Part shown: one piece after another, positions 47,969 to 61,173 of the stretch
How the letters are laid out: each line of letters opens with the position of its first letter
Numbering within the stretch: the stretch's first letter is position 1
Assembly (NCBI RefSeq): GCF_051020975.1
Contig: NW_027478161.1
Location: 6,634,001-6,698,000, forward strand
Direction: 5' to 3'
Length of the DNA stretch: 64,000 nucleotides
Source of the DNA: Osmia lignaria lignaria
Taxonomy: Eukaryota; Arthropoda; Insecta; Hymenoptera; Megachilidae
Program-made: the position numbers and the translations under genes
The notes under the pieces: generated by a model
Seen by the model: the letters and a program-made list of their open reading frames with translations, nothing else
What the model was told of the DNA's origin: nothing
The model's database searches: none

Positions 47969-50866
47969 CATAAAAAGTAGGAAACTTAATTCTCTACAAA
48001 AAAGGGCTCTTAACATTTTGCCATAGCTCGCTTCGTTTCCGAGATATTTGCAGATTTATCTCAAGGGAAGGGGCCTGACGGACATATTTCGAGATATTTC
48101 TTCTTCTTGTTGTTCTTCTTCTGCACAGCTAAGCTGGAAGTGGCATTTGCGGCTCGCACTAGTGCAGAGTTATCTCAAAGAAAGGGGCCACGGTGTTTCT
48201 GTATCTCTATTATGTTGGTGCGGCATCGGAACTTTTAAATATCTCGATATATCTCGAAAACTACGCTTCTGATCAAAAAATATCATAGAACATAAATTAT
48301 AGGAAACATAATTCTCTACAAAAAACGTCTCTCAACATTTTGCCATAGCTCTCTTCGTTTCCGAGATATTTGCAGATTTATCTCAAGGGAAGGGGCCTGA
48401 CGGACATACTTCGAGATATTTCTTCTTCTTGTTGTTCTTCTTCTGCACAGCTAAGCTGGAAGTGGCATTTGCAGCTCGCAATAGTGCAGAGTTATCTCAA
48501 AGAAAGGGGCCACGGTGTTTCTGTATGTCTATTATGTTGGTGCGGCTTCGGATCTTTTAAATATCTTGATATATCTCGAGAACTACGCATCTGATCAAAA
48601 AATATCATAGAACATAAATTATAGGAAACATAATTCTCTACAAAAAACGTCTCTTAACATTTTGCCATAGCTCGCTTCGTTTCCGAGATATTTGCAGATT
48701 CAGCTCAAAGGAACTGGCCTGACGGACATATTTCGAGATATTTCTTCTTCTTGTTGTTCTCCCTCTGCACAGCTAAGCTGGAAGTGGGATTTGCAGCTAG
48801 CAATAGTGCAGAGTTATCTCAAAGAAAGGGGCCACGGTGTTTCTGTATCTCTATTATGTTGGTGCGGCTTCGGAACTTTTAAATATCTTGATATATCTCG
48901 AGAACTACGCATCTGATCAAAAAATATCATAGAACATAAAAAGTAGGAAACTTAATTCTCTACAAAAAAGGTCCCTTAACATGTTGCCATAGCCTTCTTC
49001 GTTTCCGAGATATTTGCAGATTTATCTCAAGGGAAGGGGCCTGACGGACATACTTCGAGATATTTCTTCTTCTTGTTGTTCTTCTTCTCTACAGCTCAGC
49101 TGGAAGTGGCATTTGCAGCTCGCAATAGTGCAGAGTTATCTCAAAGAAAGGGGCCACGGTGTTTCTGTATCTCTATTATGTTGGTGCGGCTTCGGAACTT
49201 TTAAATATCTTGATATATCTCGAGAACTACGCATCTGATCAAAAAATATCATAGAAGATAAAAAGTAGGAAACTTAATTCTCTACAAAAAAGGGCTCTTA
49301 ACATTTTGCCATAGCTCGCTTCGTTTCCGAGATATTTGCAGATTTATCTCAAGGGAAGGGGCCTGACGGACATATTTCGAGATATTTCTTCTTCTTGTTG
49401 TTCTCCCTCTGCACAGCTAAGCTGGAAGTGGCATTTGCAGCTCGCAATAGTGCAGAGTTATCTCAAAGAAAGGGGCCACGGTGTTTCTGTATCTCTATTA
49501 TGTTGGTGCGGCTTCGGAACTTTTAAATATCTTGATATATCTCGAGAACTACGCATCTGATCAAAAAATATCATAGAACATAAAAAGTAGGAAACTTAAT
49601 TCTCTACAAAAAAGGTCTCTTAACATTTTGCCATAGCTCGCTTCGTTTCCGAGATATTTGCAGATTTATCTCAAGGGAAGGGGCCTGACGGACATATTTC
49701 GAGACATTTCTTCTTCTTGTTGTTCTTCTTCTGCACAGCTAAGCTGGAAGTGGCATTTGCGGCTCGCACTAGTGCAGAGTTATCTCAAAGAAAGGGGCCA
49801 CGGTGTTTCTGTATCTCTATTATGTTGGTGCGGCTTCGGCACTTTTAAATATCTTGATATATCTCGAGAACTACGCATCTGATCAAAAAATATCATAGAA
49901 CATAAAAAGTAGGAAACTTAATTCTCTACAAAAAAGGTCTCTTAACATTTTGCCATAGCTCGCTTCGTTTCCGAGATATTTGCAGATTTATCTCAAGGGA
50001 AGGTACCTGACGGACATACTTCGAGATATTTCTTCTTCTTGTTGTTCTTCTTCTGCACAGCTAAGCTGGAAGTGGCATTTGCAGCTCGCAATAGTGCAGA
50101 GTTATCTCAAAGAAAGGGGCCACGGTGTTTCTGTATCTCTATTATGTTGGTGCGGCTTCGGAACTTTTAAATATCTTGATATATCTCGAGAACTACGCAT
50201 CTGATCAAAAAATATCATAGAAGATAAAAAGTAGGAAACTTAATTCTCTACAAAAAAGGGCTCTTAACATTTTGCCATAGCTCGCTTCGTTTCCGAGATA
50301 TTTGCAGATTTATCTCAAGGGAAGGGGCCTGACGGACATATTTCGAGACATTTCTTCTTCTTGTTGTTCTTCTTCTGCACAGCTAAGCTGGAAGTGGCAT
50401 TTGCGGCTCGCACTAGTGCAGAGTTATCTCAAAGAAAGGGGCCACGGTGTTTCTGTATCTCTATTATGTTGGTGCGGCTTCGGAACTTTTAAATATCTTG
50501 ATATATCTCGAGAACTACGCATCTGATCAAAAAATATCATAGAACATAAAAAGTAGGAAACTTAATTCTCTACAAAAAAGGTCTCTTAACATTTTGCCAT
50601 AGCTCTCTTCGTTTCCGAGATATTTGCAGATTTATCTCAAGGGAAGGGGCCTGACGGACATACTTCGAGATATTTCTTCTTCTTGTTGTTCTTCTTCTGC
50701 ACAGCTAAGCTGGAAGTGGCATTTGCAGCTCGCAATAGTGCAGAGTTATCTCAAAGAAAGGGGCCACGGTGTTTCTGTATCTCTATTATGTTGGTGCGTC
50801 TTCGGAACTTTTAAATATCTTGATATATCTCGAGAACTACGCATCTGATCAAAAAATATCATAGAA
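47969..50866 (+). repeat. Mixed block (monomers 150-158) with a terminal dimer repeat
   Basis: Monomers of decamer type are mixed with a CATACTTCGAGATAT variant (monomers 151, 153, 156, 158). The last four form two 644-base dimers, 49,579-50,222 and 50,223-50,866: first member with CGAGACATTTC and 'R' middle, second with CATACTTCG. Monomer 153 is odd, with GGTCCCTTAACATG, GCCTTCTTCG and TTCTCTACAGCTCAGC. Confidence 0.78.
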
Positions 50867-52799
50867 CATAAAAAGTAGGAAACTTAATTCTCTACAAAAA
50901 AGGTCTCTTAACATTTTGCCATAGCTCGCTTCGTTTCCGAGATATTTGCAGATTTATCTCAAGGGAAGGGGCCTAACGGACATATTTCGAGATATTTCTT
51001 CTTCTTGTTGTTCTTCTTCTGCACAGCTAAACTGGAAGTGGCATTTCCAGCTCGCAATAGTGCAGAGTTATCTCAATGAAAGGGGCCACGGTGTTTCTGT
51101 ATCTCTATTATGTTGGTGCGGCTTCGGAACTTTTAAATATCTTGATATATCTCAAGAACTACGCATCTGATCAAAAAATATCATAGAACATAAAAAGTAG
51201 GAAACTTAATTCTCTACAAATAAGCTCTCTTAACATTTTGCCATAGCTCGCTTCGTTTCCGAGATATTTGCAGATTTATCTCAAGGGAAGGGGCCTGACG
51301 GACATATTTCGAGATATTTCTTCTTCTTGTTGTTCTTCTTCTGCACAGCTAAACTGGAAGTGGCATTTCCAGCTCGCGATAGTGCAGAGTTATCTCAAAG
51401 AAAGGAGCCACGGTGTTTCTGTATCTCTATTATGTTGGTGCGGCTTCGGAACTTTTAAATATCTTGATATATCTCGAGAACTACGCATCTGATCAAAAAA
51501 TATCATGGAACATAAAAAGTAGGAAACTTAATTCTCTACAAATAAGCTCTCTTAACATTTTGCCATAGCTCGCTTGGTTTCCGAGATATTTGCAGATTTA
51601 TCTCAAGGGAAGGGGCCTGACGGACATATTTCGAGATATTTCTTCTTCTTGTTGTTCTTCTTCTGCACAGCTAAGCTGGAAGTGGCATTTGCAGCTCGCA
51701 ATAGTGCAGAGATATCTCAAAGAAAGGGGCCACGGTGTTTCTGTATCTCTATTATGTTGGTGCGGCTTCGGAACTTTTAAATATCTTGATATATCTCGAG
51801 AACTACGCGTCTGATCAAAAAATATCGTAGAACATAAAAAGTAGGAAACATAATTCTCTACAAAAAAGGTCTCTTAACAATTTGCCATAGCTCGCTTCGT
51901 TTCCGAGATATTTGCAGATTTATCTCAAGGGAAGGGGCCTGACGGACATATTTCGAGATATTTCTTCTTCTTGTTTGTTCTTCTTCTGCACAGCTAAGCT
52001 GGAAGTGGCATTTGCAGCTCGCAATAGTGCAGAGTTATCTCAAAGAAAGGGGCCACGGTGTTTCTGTATCTCTATTATGTTGGTGCGGCTTCGGAACTTT
52101 TAAATATCTTGATATATCTCGAGAACTACGCATCTGATCAAAAAATATCATAGAACATAAAAAGTAGGAAACTTAATTCTCTACAAAAAAGGTCTCTTAA
52201 CATTTTGCCATAGCTCGCTTCGTTTCCGAGATATTTGCAGATTTATCTCAAGGGAAGGGGCCTAACGGACATATTTCGAGATATTTCTTCTTCTTGTTGT
52301 TCTTCTTCTGCACAGCTAAACTGGAAGTGGCATTTGCAGCTCGCAATAGTGCAGAGTTATCTCAAAGAAAGAGGCCACGGTGTTTCTGTATCTCTATTAT
52401 GTTGGTGCGGCTTCGGAACTTTTAAATATCTTGATATATCTCGAGAACTACGCATCTGATCAAAAAATATCATAGAACATAAAAAGTAGGAAACATAATT
52501 CTCTACAAAAAAGGTCTCTTAACATTTTGCCATAGCTCGCTTCGTTTCCGAGATATTTGCAGATTTATCTCAAGGGAAGGGGCCTGACGGACATATTTCG
52601 AGATATTTCTTCTTCTTGTTGTTGTTCTTCTGCACAGCTAAACTGGAAGTGGCATTTCCAGCTCGCAATAGTGCAGAGTTATCTCAAAGAAAGGGGCCAC
52701 GGTGTTTCTGTATCTCTATTATGTTGGTGCGGCTTCGGAACTTTTAAATATCTCGATATATCTCGAAAACTACGCTTCTGATCAAAAAATATCATACAA
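50867..52799 (+). repeat. Start of right domain (monomers 159-164)
   Basis: Starts: 50,867, 51,189, 51,511, 51,833, 52,156 and 52,478. Middles are mainly 'F', with GGCCTAACGG in 159 and 163. Monomer 161 (GCTTGGTTTCCG, GCAGAGATATCTC, ACGCGTCTGATC) is related to monomer 173 at 55,377. Monomer 162 has one extra T in the TTC/TTG tract (CTTGTTTGTTC at 51,970-51,980), the first of three such copies. Monomer 164 has TTGTTGTTGTTC. Confidence 0.78.
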
Positions 52800-54088
52800 C
52801 ATAAATTGTAGGAAACATAATTCTCTACAAAAAACGTCTCTTCACATTTTGCCATAGCTCGCTTCGTTTCCGAGATATTTGCAGATTTATCTCAAGGGAA
52901 GGGGCCTGACGGACATATTTCGAGATATTTCTTCTTCTTGTTTGTTCTTCTTCTGCACAGCTAAGCTGGAAGTGGCATTTGCAGCTCGCAATAGTGCAGA
53001 GTTATCTCAAAGAAAGGGGCCACGGTGTTTCTGTATCTCTATTATGTTGGTGCGGCTTCGGAACTTTTAAATATCTTGATATATCTCGAGAACTACGCAT
53101 CTGATCAAAAAATATCATAGAACATAAAAAGTAGGAAACTTAATTCTCTACAAAAAAGGTCTCTTAACATTTTGCCATAGCTCGCTTCGTTTCCGATATA
53201 TTTGCAGATTTATCTCAAGGGAAGGGGCCTAACGGACATATTTCGAGATATTTCTTCTTCTTGTTGTTCTTCTTCTGCACAGCTAAACTGGAAGTGGCAT
53301 TTCCAGCTCGCAATAGTGCAGAGTTATCTCAAAGAAAGGGGCCACGGTGTTTCTGTATCTCTATTATGTTGGTGCGGCTTCGGAACTTTTAAATATCTTG
53401 ATATATCTCGAGAACTACGCATCTGATCAAAAAATATCATAGAACATAAAAAGTAGGAAACTTAATTCTCTACAAATAATGTCTCTTAACATTTTGCCAT
53501 AGCTCGCTTCGTTTCCGAGATATTTGCAGATTTATCTCAAGGGAAGGGGCCTGACGGACATATTTCGAGATATTTCTTCTTCTTGTTGTTCTTCGTCTGC
53601 ACAGCTAAGCTGGAAGTGGCATTTGCAGCTCGCAATAGTGCAGAGTTATCTCAAAGAAAGGGGCCACGGTGTTTCTGTATCTCTATTATGTTGGTGCGGC
53701 TTCGGAACTTTTAAATATCTTGATATATCTCGAGAACTACGCGTCTGATCAAAAAATATCATAGAACATAAAAAGTAGGAAACATAATTCTCTACAAATG
53801 AGGTCTCTTAACATTTTGCCATAGCTCGCTTCGTTTCCGAGATATTTGCAGATTTATCTCAAGGGAAGGGGCCTGACGGACATATTTCGAGATATTTCTT
53901 CTTCTTGTTGTTCTTCTTCTGCACAGCTAAGCTGGAAGTGGCATTTGCAGCTCGCAATAGTGCTGAGTTATCTCAAAGAAAGGGGCCACGGTGTTTCTGT
54001 ATCTCTATTATGTTGGTGCGGCTTCGGAACTTTTAAATATCTCGATATATCTCGAAAACTACGCTTCTGATCAAAAAATATCATAGAA
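52800..54088 (+). repeat. Four-monomer block, first copy (monomers 165-168)
   Basis: Monomers 165-167 and the front of 168 match monomers 175-177 and the front of 178, at an offset of 3,221 bases (ten monomers plus one base). Shared marks: CTTGTTTGTTC in 165/175, GGCCTAACGG with 'F' middle in 166/176, ACAAATAATGTCTC in 167/177, and ACAAATGAGGTCTC in 168/178. Inside monomer 168 the match ends: 168 goes on as 'Q' with 'K' tail, 178 as TTTCCAGC with 'I' tail. Confidence 0.83.
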
Positions 54089-56020
54089 CATAAATTGTAG
54101 GAAACATAATTCTCTACAAAAAACGTCTCTTAACATTTTGCCATAGCTCGCTTCGTTTCCGAGATATTTGCAGATTCAGCTCAAAGGAACTGGCCTGACG
54201 GACATATTTCGAGATATTTCTTCTTCTTGTTGTTCTTCCTCTGCACAGCTAAGCTGGAAGTGGCATTTGCAGCTCGCAATAGTGCAGAGTTATCTCAAAG
54301 AAAGAGGCCACGGTGTTTCTGTATCTCTATTATGTTGGTGCGGCTTCGGAACTTTTAAATATCTTGATATATCTCGAGAACTACGCATCTGATCAAAAAA
54401 TATCATAGAACATAAAAAGTAGGAAACATAATTCTCTACAAAAAAGGTCTCTTAACATTTTGCCATAGCTCGCTTCGTTTCCGAGATATTTGCAGATTTA
54501 TCTCAAGGGAAGGGGCCTGACGGACATATTTCGAGATATTTCTTCTTCTTGTTGTTCTTCTTCTGCACAGCTAAACTGGAAGTGGCATTTCCAGCTCGCA
54601 ATAGTGCAGAGTTATCTCAAAGAAAGGGGCCACGGTGTTTCTGTATCTCTATTATCTTGGTGCGGCTTCGGAACTTTTAAATATCTCGATATATCTCGAA
54701 AACTACGCTTCTGATCAAAAAATATCATACAACATAAATTGTAGGAAACATAATTCTCTACAAAAAACGTCTCTTAACATTTTGCCATAGCTCGCTTCGT
54801 TTCCGAGATATTTGCAGATTCAGCTCAAAGGAACTGGCCTGACGGACATATTTCGAGATATTTCTTCTTCTTGTTGTTCTTCCTCTGCACAGCTAAGCTG
54901 GAAGTGGCATTTGCAGCTCGCAATAGTGCAGAGTTATCTCAAAGAAAGGGGCCACGGTGTTTCTGTATCTCTATTATGTTGGTGCGGCTTCGGAACTTTT
55001 AAATATCTTGATATATCTCGAGAACTACGCATCTGATCAAAAAATATCATAGAACATAAATTGTAGGAAACATAATTCTCTACAAAAAACGTCTCTTAAC
55101 ATTTTGCCATAGCTCGCTTCGTTTCCGAGATATTTGCAGATTTATCTCAAGGGAAGGGTCCTGACGGACATATTTCGAGATATTTCTTCTTCTTGTTGTT
55201 CTTCTTCTGCACAGCTAAACTGGAAGTGGCATTTCCAGCTGGCAATAGTGCAGAGTTATCCCAAAGAAAGGGGCCACGGTGTTTCTGTATCTCTATTATG
55301 TTGGTGCGGCTTCCGAACTTTTAAATACCTTGATATATCTCGAGAACTACGCCTCTGATCGAAAAATATCGTAGAACATAAAAAGTAGGAAACTTAATTC
55401 TCTACAAAAAAGGTCTCTTCACATTTTGCCATAGCTCGCTTCGTTTCCGAGATATTTGCAGATATATCTCAAGGGAAGGGGCCTGACGGACATATTTCGA
55501 GATATTTCTTCTTCTTGTTGTTCTTTTTCTGCACAGCTAAGCTGGAAGTGGCATTTGCAGCTCGCAATAGTGCAGAGATATCTCAAAGAAAGGGGCCACG
55601 GTGTTTCTGTATCTCTATTATGTTGGTGCGGCTTCGGAACTTTTAAATATCTTGATATATCTCGAGAACTACGCGTCTGATCAAAAAATATCGTAGAACA
55701 TAAAAAGTAGGAAACATAATTCTCTACAAAAAAGGTCTCTTAACATTTTGCCATAGCTCGCTTCGTTTCCGAGATATTTGCAGATTTATCTCAAGGGAAG
55801 GGGCCTGACGGACATATTTCGAGATATTTCTTCTTCTTGTTGTTCTTCTTCTGCACAGCTAAGCTGGAAGTGGCATTTGCGGCTCGCACTAGTGCAGAGT
55901 TATCTCAAAGAAAGGGGCCACGGTGTTTCTGTATCTCTATTACGTTGGTGCGGCTTCGGAACTTTTAAATATCTCGATATATCTCGAAAACTACGCTTCT
56001 GATCAAAAAATATCATAGAA
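54089..56020 (+). repeat. Monomers 169-174, mixed, with one left-domain-like monomer
   Basis: Starts: 54,089, 54,411, 54,733, 55,055, 55,377 and 55,699. Monomers 169 and 171 are 'QIQ' copies with TTCTTCCTCTGC. Monomer 170 has TATTATCTTGG. Monomer 172 (55,055) carries GGGTCCTGACGG and TTATCCCAAAG, typical of the first 19 kb. Monomer 174 has ATTACGTTGG. Confidence 0.78.
55055..55376 (+). repeat. Monomer 172: left-domain middle in a right-domain frame
   Basis: Its start (ACAAAAAACGTCTC) is the right-domain form. The middle has GGGAAGGGTCCTGACGG, AAACTGG, TTTCCAGC and TTATCCCAAAG, a combination otherwise found only in monomers at about 7.7-18.4 kb. The rear has private changes (GGCTTCCGAAC, AATACCTTGAT, CGCCTCTGATCGAAAAAT). 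A conversion-like patch from about position 100 to 212 of the monomer would explain it. Confidence 0.75.
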
Positions 56021-57309
56021 CATAAAAAGTAGGAAACTTAATTCTCTACAAAAAAGGTCTCTTAACATTTTGCCATAGCTCGCTTCGTTTCCGAGATATT
56101 TGCAGATTTATCTCAAGGGAAGGGGCCTGACGGACATATTTCGAGATATTTCTTCTTCTTGTTTGTTCTTCTTCTGCACAGCTACGCTGGAAGTGGCATT
56201 TGCAGCTCGCAATAGTGCAGAGTTATCTCAAAGAAAGGGGCCACGGTGTTTCTGTATCTCTATTATGTTGGTGCGGCTTCGGAACTTTTAAATATCTTGA
56301 TATATCTCGAGAACTACGCATCTGATCAAAAAATATCATAGAACATAAAAAGTAGGAAACTTAATTCTCTACAAAAAAGGTCTCTTAACATTTTGCCATA
56401 GCTCGCTTCGTTTCCGAGATATTTGCAGATTTATCTCAAGGGAAGGGGCCTAACGGACATATTTCGAGATATTTCTTCTTCTTGTTGTTCTTCTTCTGCA
56501 CAGCTAAACTGGAAGTGGCATTTCCAGCTCGCAATAGTGCAGAGTTATCTCAAAGAAAGGGGCCACGGTGTTTCTGTATCTCTATTATGTTGGTGCGGCT
56601 TCGGAACTTTTAAATATCTTGATATATCTCGAGAACTACGCATCTGATCAAAAAATATCATAGAACATAAAAAGTAGGAAACTTAATTCTCTACAAATAA
56701 TGTCTCTTAACATTTTGCCATAGCTCGCTTCGTTTCCGAGATATTTGCAGATTTATCTCAAGGGAAGGGGCCTGACGGACATATTTCGAGATATTTCTTC
56801 TTCTTGTTGTTCTTCTTCTGCACAGCTAAGCTGGAAGTGGCATTTGCAGCTCGCAATAGTGCAGAGTTATCTCAAAGAAAGGGGCCACGGTGTTTCTGTA
56901 TCTCTATTATGTTGGTGCGGCTTCGGAACTTTTAAATATCTTGATATATCTCGAGAACTACGCGTCTGATCAAAAAATATCATAGAACATAAAAAGTAGG
57001 AAACATAATTCTCTACAAATGAGGTCTCTTAACATTTTGCCATAGCTCGCTTCGTTTCCGAGATATTTGCAGATTTATCTCAAGGGAAGGGGCCTGACGG
57101 ACATATTTCGAGATATTTCTTCTTCTTGTTGTTCTTCTTCTGCACAGCTAAGCTGGAAGTGGCATTTCCAGCTCGCAATAGTGCAGAGTTATCTCAAAGA
57201 AAGGGGCCACGGTGTTTCTGTATCTCTATTATGTTGGTGCGGCTTCGGAACTTTTAAATATCTTGATATATCTCGAGAACTACGCATCTGATCAAAAAAT
57301 ATCATAGAA
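56021..57309 (+). repeat. Four-monomer block, second copy (monomers 175-178)
   Basis: Starts: 56,021, 56,344, 56,666 and 56,988. It repeats 52,800-54,088 with private changes such as CAGCTACGCTGG in monomer 175. It shares the +1 frameshift of the TTC/TTG tract with monomers 162 and 165, so that slip happened once and was spread by array duplication. Confidence 0.83.
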
Positions 57310-60300
57310 CATAAATTGTAGGAAACATAATTCTCTACAAAAAACGTCTCTTAACATTTTGCCATAGCTCGCTTCGTTTCCGAGATATTTGCAGATTCAG
57401 CTCAAAGGAACTGGCCTGACGGACATATTGCGAGATATTTCTTCTTCTTGTTGTTCTTCCTCTGCACAGCTAAGCTGGAAGTGGCATTTGCAGCTCGCAA
57501 CAGTGCAGAGTTATCTCAAAGAAAGGGGCCACGGTGTTTCTGTATCTCTATTATGTTGGTGCGGCTTCGGAACTTTTAAATATCTTGATATATCTCGAGA
57601 ACTACGCATCTGATCAAAAAATATCATAGAACATAAAAAGTAGGAAACTTAATTCTCTACAAAAAAGGTCGCTTAACATTTTGCCATAGCTCGCTTCGTT
57701 TCCGAGATATTTGCAGATTTATCTCAAGGGAAGGGGCCTAACCGACATATTTCGAGATATTTCTTCTTCTTGTTGTTCTTCTTCTGCACAGCTAAACTGG
57801 AAGTGGCATTTCCAGCTCGCAATAGTGCAGAGTTATCTCAAAGAAAGGAGCCACGGTGTTTCTGTATCTCTATTATGTTGGTGCGGCTTCGGAACTTTTA
57901 AATATCTTGATATATCTCGAGAACTACGGATCTGATCAAAAAATATCATAGAACATAAAAAGTAGGAAACTTAATTCTCTACAAAAAAGGTCTCTTAACA
58001 TTTTGCCATAGCTCGCTTCGTTTCCGAGATATTTGCAGATTTATCTCAAGGGAAGGGGCCTAACGGACATATTTCGAGATATTTCTTCTTCTTGTTGTTC
58101 TTCTTCTGCACAGCTAAACTGGAAGTGGCATTTCCAGCTCGCAATAGTGCAGAGTTATCTCAAAGAAAGGGGCCACGGTGTTTCTGTATCTCTATTATGT
58201 TGGTGCGGCTTCGGAGCTTTTAAATATCTCGATATATCTCGAAAACTACGCTTCTGATCAAAAAATATCATAGAACATAAATTGTAGGAAACATAATTCT
58301 CTACAAAAAACGTCTCTTAACATTTTGCCATAGCTCGCTTCGTTTCCGAGATATTTGCAGATTCAGCTCAAAGGAACTGGCCTGACGGACATATTTCGAG
58401 ATATTTCTTCTTCTTGTTGTTCTTCCTCTGCACAGCTAAGCTGGAAGTGGCATTTGCAGCTCGCAATAGTGCAGAGTTATCTCAAAGAAGGGGGCCACGG
58501 TGTTTCTGTATCTCTATTATGTTGGTGCGGCTTCGGAACTTTTAAATATCTTGATATATCTCGAGAACTACGCATCTGATCAAACAATATCATAGAACAT
58601 AAAAAGTAGGAAACTTAATTCTCTACAAAAAAGGTCTCTTAACATTTTGCCATAGCTCGCTTCGTTTCCGAGATATTTGCAGATTTATCTCAAGGGAAGG
58701 GGCCTGACGGACATATTTCGAGATATTTCTTCTTCTTGTTGTTCTTCTTCTGCACAGCTAAGCTGGAAGTGGCATTTGCAGGTCGCAATAGTGCAGAGAT
58801 ATCTCAAAGAAAGGGGCCACGGTGTTTCTGTATCTCTATTATGTTGGTGCGGCTTCGGAACTTTTAAATATCTTGATATATCTCGAGAACTACGCGTCTG
58901 ATCAAAAAATATCGTAGAACATAAAAAGTAGGAAACATAATTCTCTACAAAAAAGGTCTCTTAACATTTTGCCATAACTCGCTTCGTTTCCGAGATATTT
59001 GCAGATTCAGCTCAAAGGAACTGGCCTGACGGACATATTTCGAGATATTTCTTCTTCTTGTTGTTCTTCCTCTGCACAGCTAAGCTGGAAGTGGCATTTG
59101 CAGCTCGCAATAGTGCAGAGTTATCTCAAAGAAAGAGGCCACGGTGTTTCTGTATCTCTATTATGTTGGTGCGGCTTCGGAACTTTTAAATATCTTGATA
59201 TATCTCGAGAACTACGCATCTGATCAAAAAATATCATAGAATATAAAAAGTAGGAAACATAATTCTCTACAAAAAAGGTCTCTTAACATTTTGCCATAGC
59301 TCGCTTCGTTTCCGAGATATTTGCAGATTTATCTCAAGGGAAGGGGCCTGACGGACATATTTCGAGATATTTCTTCTTCTTGTTGTTCTTCTTCTGCACA
59401 GCTAAGCTGGAAGTGGCATTTGCAGGTCGCAATAGTGCAGAGATATCTCAAAGAAAGGGGCCACGGTGTTTCTGTATCTCTATTATGTTGGTGCGGCTTC
59501 GGAACTTTTAAATATCTCGATATATCTCGAAAACTACGCTTCTGATCAAAAAATATCATACAACATAAATTGTAGGAAACATAATTCTCTACAAAAAACG
59601 TCTCTTAACATTTTGCCATAGCTCGCTTCGTTTCCGAGATATTTGCAGATTCAGCTCAAAGGAACTGGCCTGACGGACATATTTCGAGATATTTCTTCTT
59701 CTTGTTGTTCTTCCACTGCACAGCTAAGCTGGAAGTGGCATTTGCAGCTCGCAATAGTGCAGAGTTATCTCAAAGAAAGGGGCCACGGTGTTTCTGTATC
59801 TCTATTATGTTGGTGCGGCTTCGGAACTTTTAAATATCTTGATATATCTCGAGAACTACGCATCTGATCAAAAAATATCATAGAACATAAATTGTAGGAA
59901 ACATAATTCTCTACAAAAAACGTCTCTTAACATTTTGCCATAGCTCGCTTCGTTTCCGAGATATTTGCAGATTCAGCTCAAAGGAACTGGCCTGACGGAC
60001 ATATTTCGAGATATTTCTTCTTCTTGTTGTTCTTCCTCTGCACAGCTAAGCTGGAAGTGGCATTTGCAGCTCGCAACAGTGCAGAGTTATCTCAAAGAAA
60101 GGGGCCACGGTGTTTCTGTATCTCTATTATGTTGGTGCGGCTTCGGAACTTTTAAATATCTTGATATATCTCGAGAACTACGCATCTGATCAAAAAATAT
60201 CATAGAACATAAAAAGTAGGAAACTTAATTCTCTACAAAAAAGGTCTCTTAACATTTTGCCATAGCTCGCTTCGTTTCCGAGATATTTGCAGATTTATCT

Positions 60301-61173
60301 CAAGGGAAGGGGCCTAACGGACATATTTCGAGATATTTCTTCTTCTTGTTGTTCTTCTTCTGCACAGCTAAACTGGAAGTGGCATTTCCAGCTCGCAATA
60401 GTGCAGAGTTATCTCAAAGAAAGGAGCCACGGTGTTTCTGTATCTCTATTATGTTGGTGCGGCTTCGGAACTTTTAAATATCTTGATATATCTCGAGAAC
60501 TACGGATCTGATCAAAAAATATCATAGAACATAAAAAGTAGGAAACTTAATTCTCTACAAAAAAGGTCTCTTAACATTTTGCCATAGCTCGCTTCGTTTC
60601 CGAGATATTTGCAGATTTATCTCAAGGGAAGGGGCCTAACGGACATATTTCGAGATATTTCTTCTTCTTGTTGTTCTTCTTCTGCACAGCTAAACTGGAA
60701 GTGGCATTTCCAGCTCGCAATAGTGCAGAGTTATCTCAAAGAGAGGGGCCACGGTGTTTCTGTATCTCTATTATGTTGGTGCGGCTTCGGAACTTTTAAA
60801 TATCTTGATATATCTCGAGAACTACGCATCTGATCAAAAAATATGATAGAACGTAAAAAGTAGGAAACTTAATTCTCTACAAAAAAGGTCTCTTAACATT
60901 TTGCCATAGCTCGCTTCGTTTCCGAGATATTTGCAGATTTATCTCAAGGGAAGGGGCCTGACGGACATATTTCGAGATATTTCTTCTTCTTGTTGTTCTT
61001 CTTCTGCACAGCTAAGCTGGAAGTGGCATTTGCGGCTCGCACTAGTGCAGAGTTATCTCAAAGAAAGGGGCCACGGTGTTTCTGTATCTCTATTATGTTG
61101 GAGCGGCTTCGGAACTTTTAAATATCTCGATATATCTCGAAAACTACGCTTCTGATCAAAAAATATCGTAGAA
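57310..61173 (+). repeat. Eight-monomer-spaced duplication with inner dimers (monomers 179-190)
   Basis: Monomers 179-180 and most of 181 (57,310, 57,632, 57,954) match 187-189 (59,886, 60,208, 60,530) at 2,576 bases. They share CGCAACAGTGCAG, AAAGGAGCCACGG and ACGGATCTGATC. Between them a 644-base alternation runs: 'QIQ' monomers at 58,276, 58,920 and 59,564 alternate with GCAGGTCGC/GAGATATCTC monomers at 58,598 and 59,242. Confidence 0.82.

Noticed and set aside
2923..59559. Minus-strand open frames of 65-92 codons (for example 2,923-3,120, 5,145-5,375, 8,961-9,239)
   Set aside because: The main group begins at GTG in GTGGCCCC, the complement of the GGGGCCAC motif, and is open only in monomers where local variants remove stops. 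They mirror the plus-strand repeat and have no independent support.
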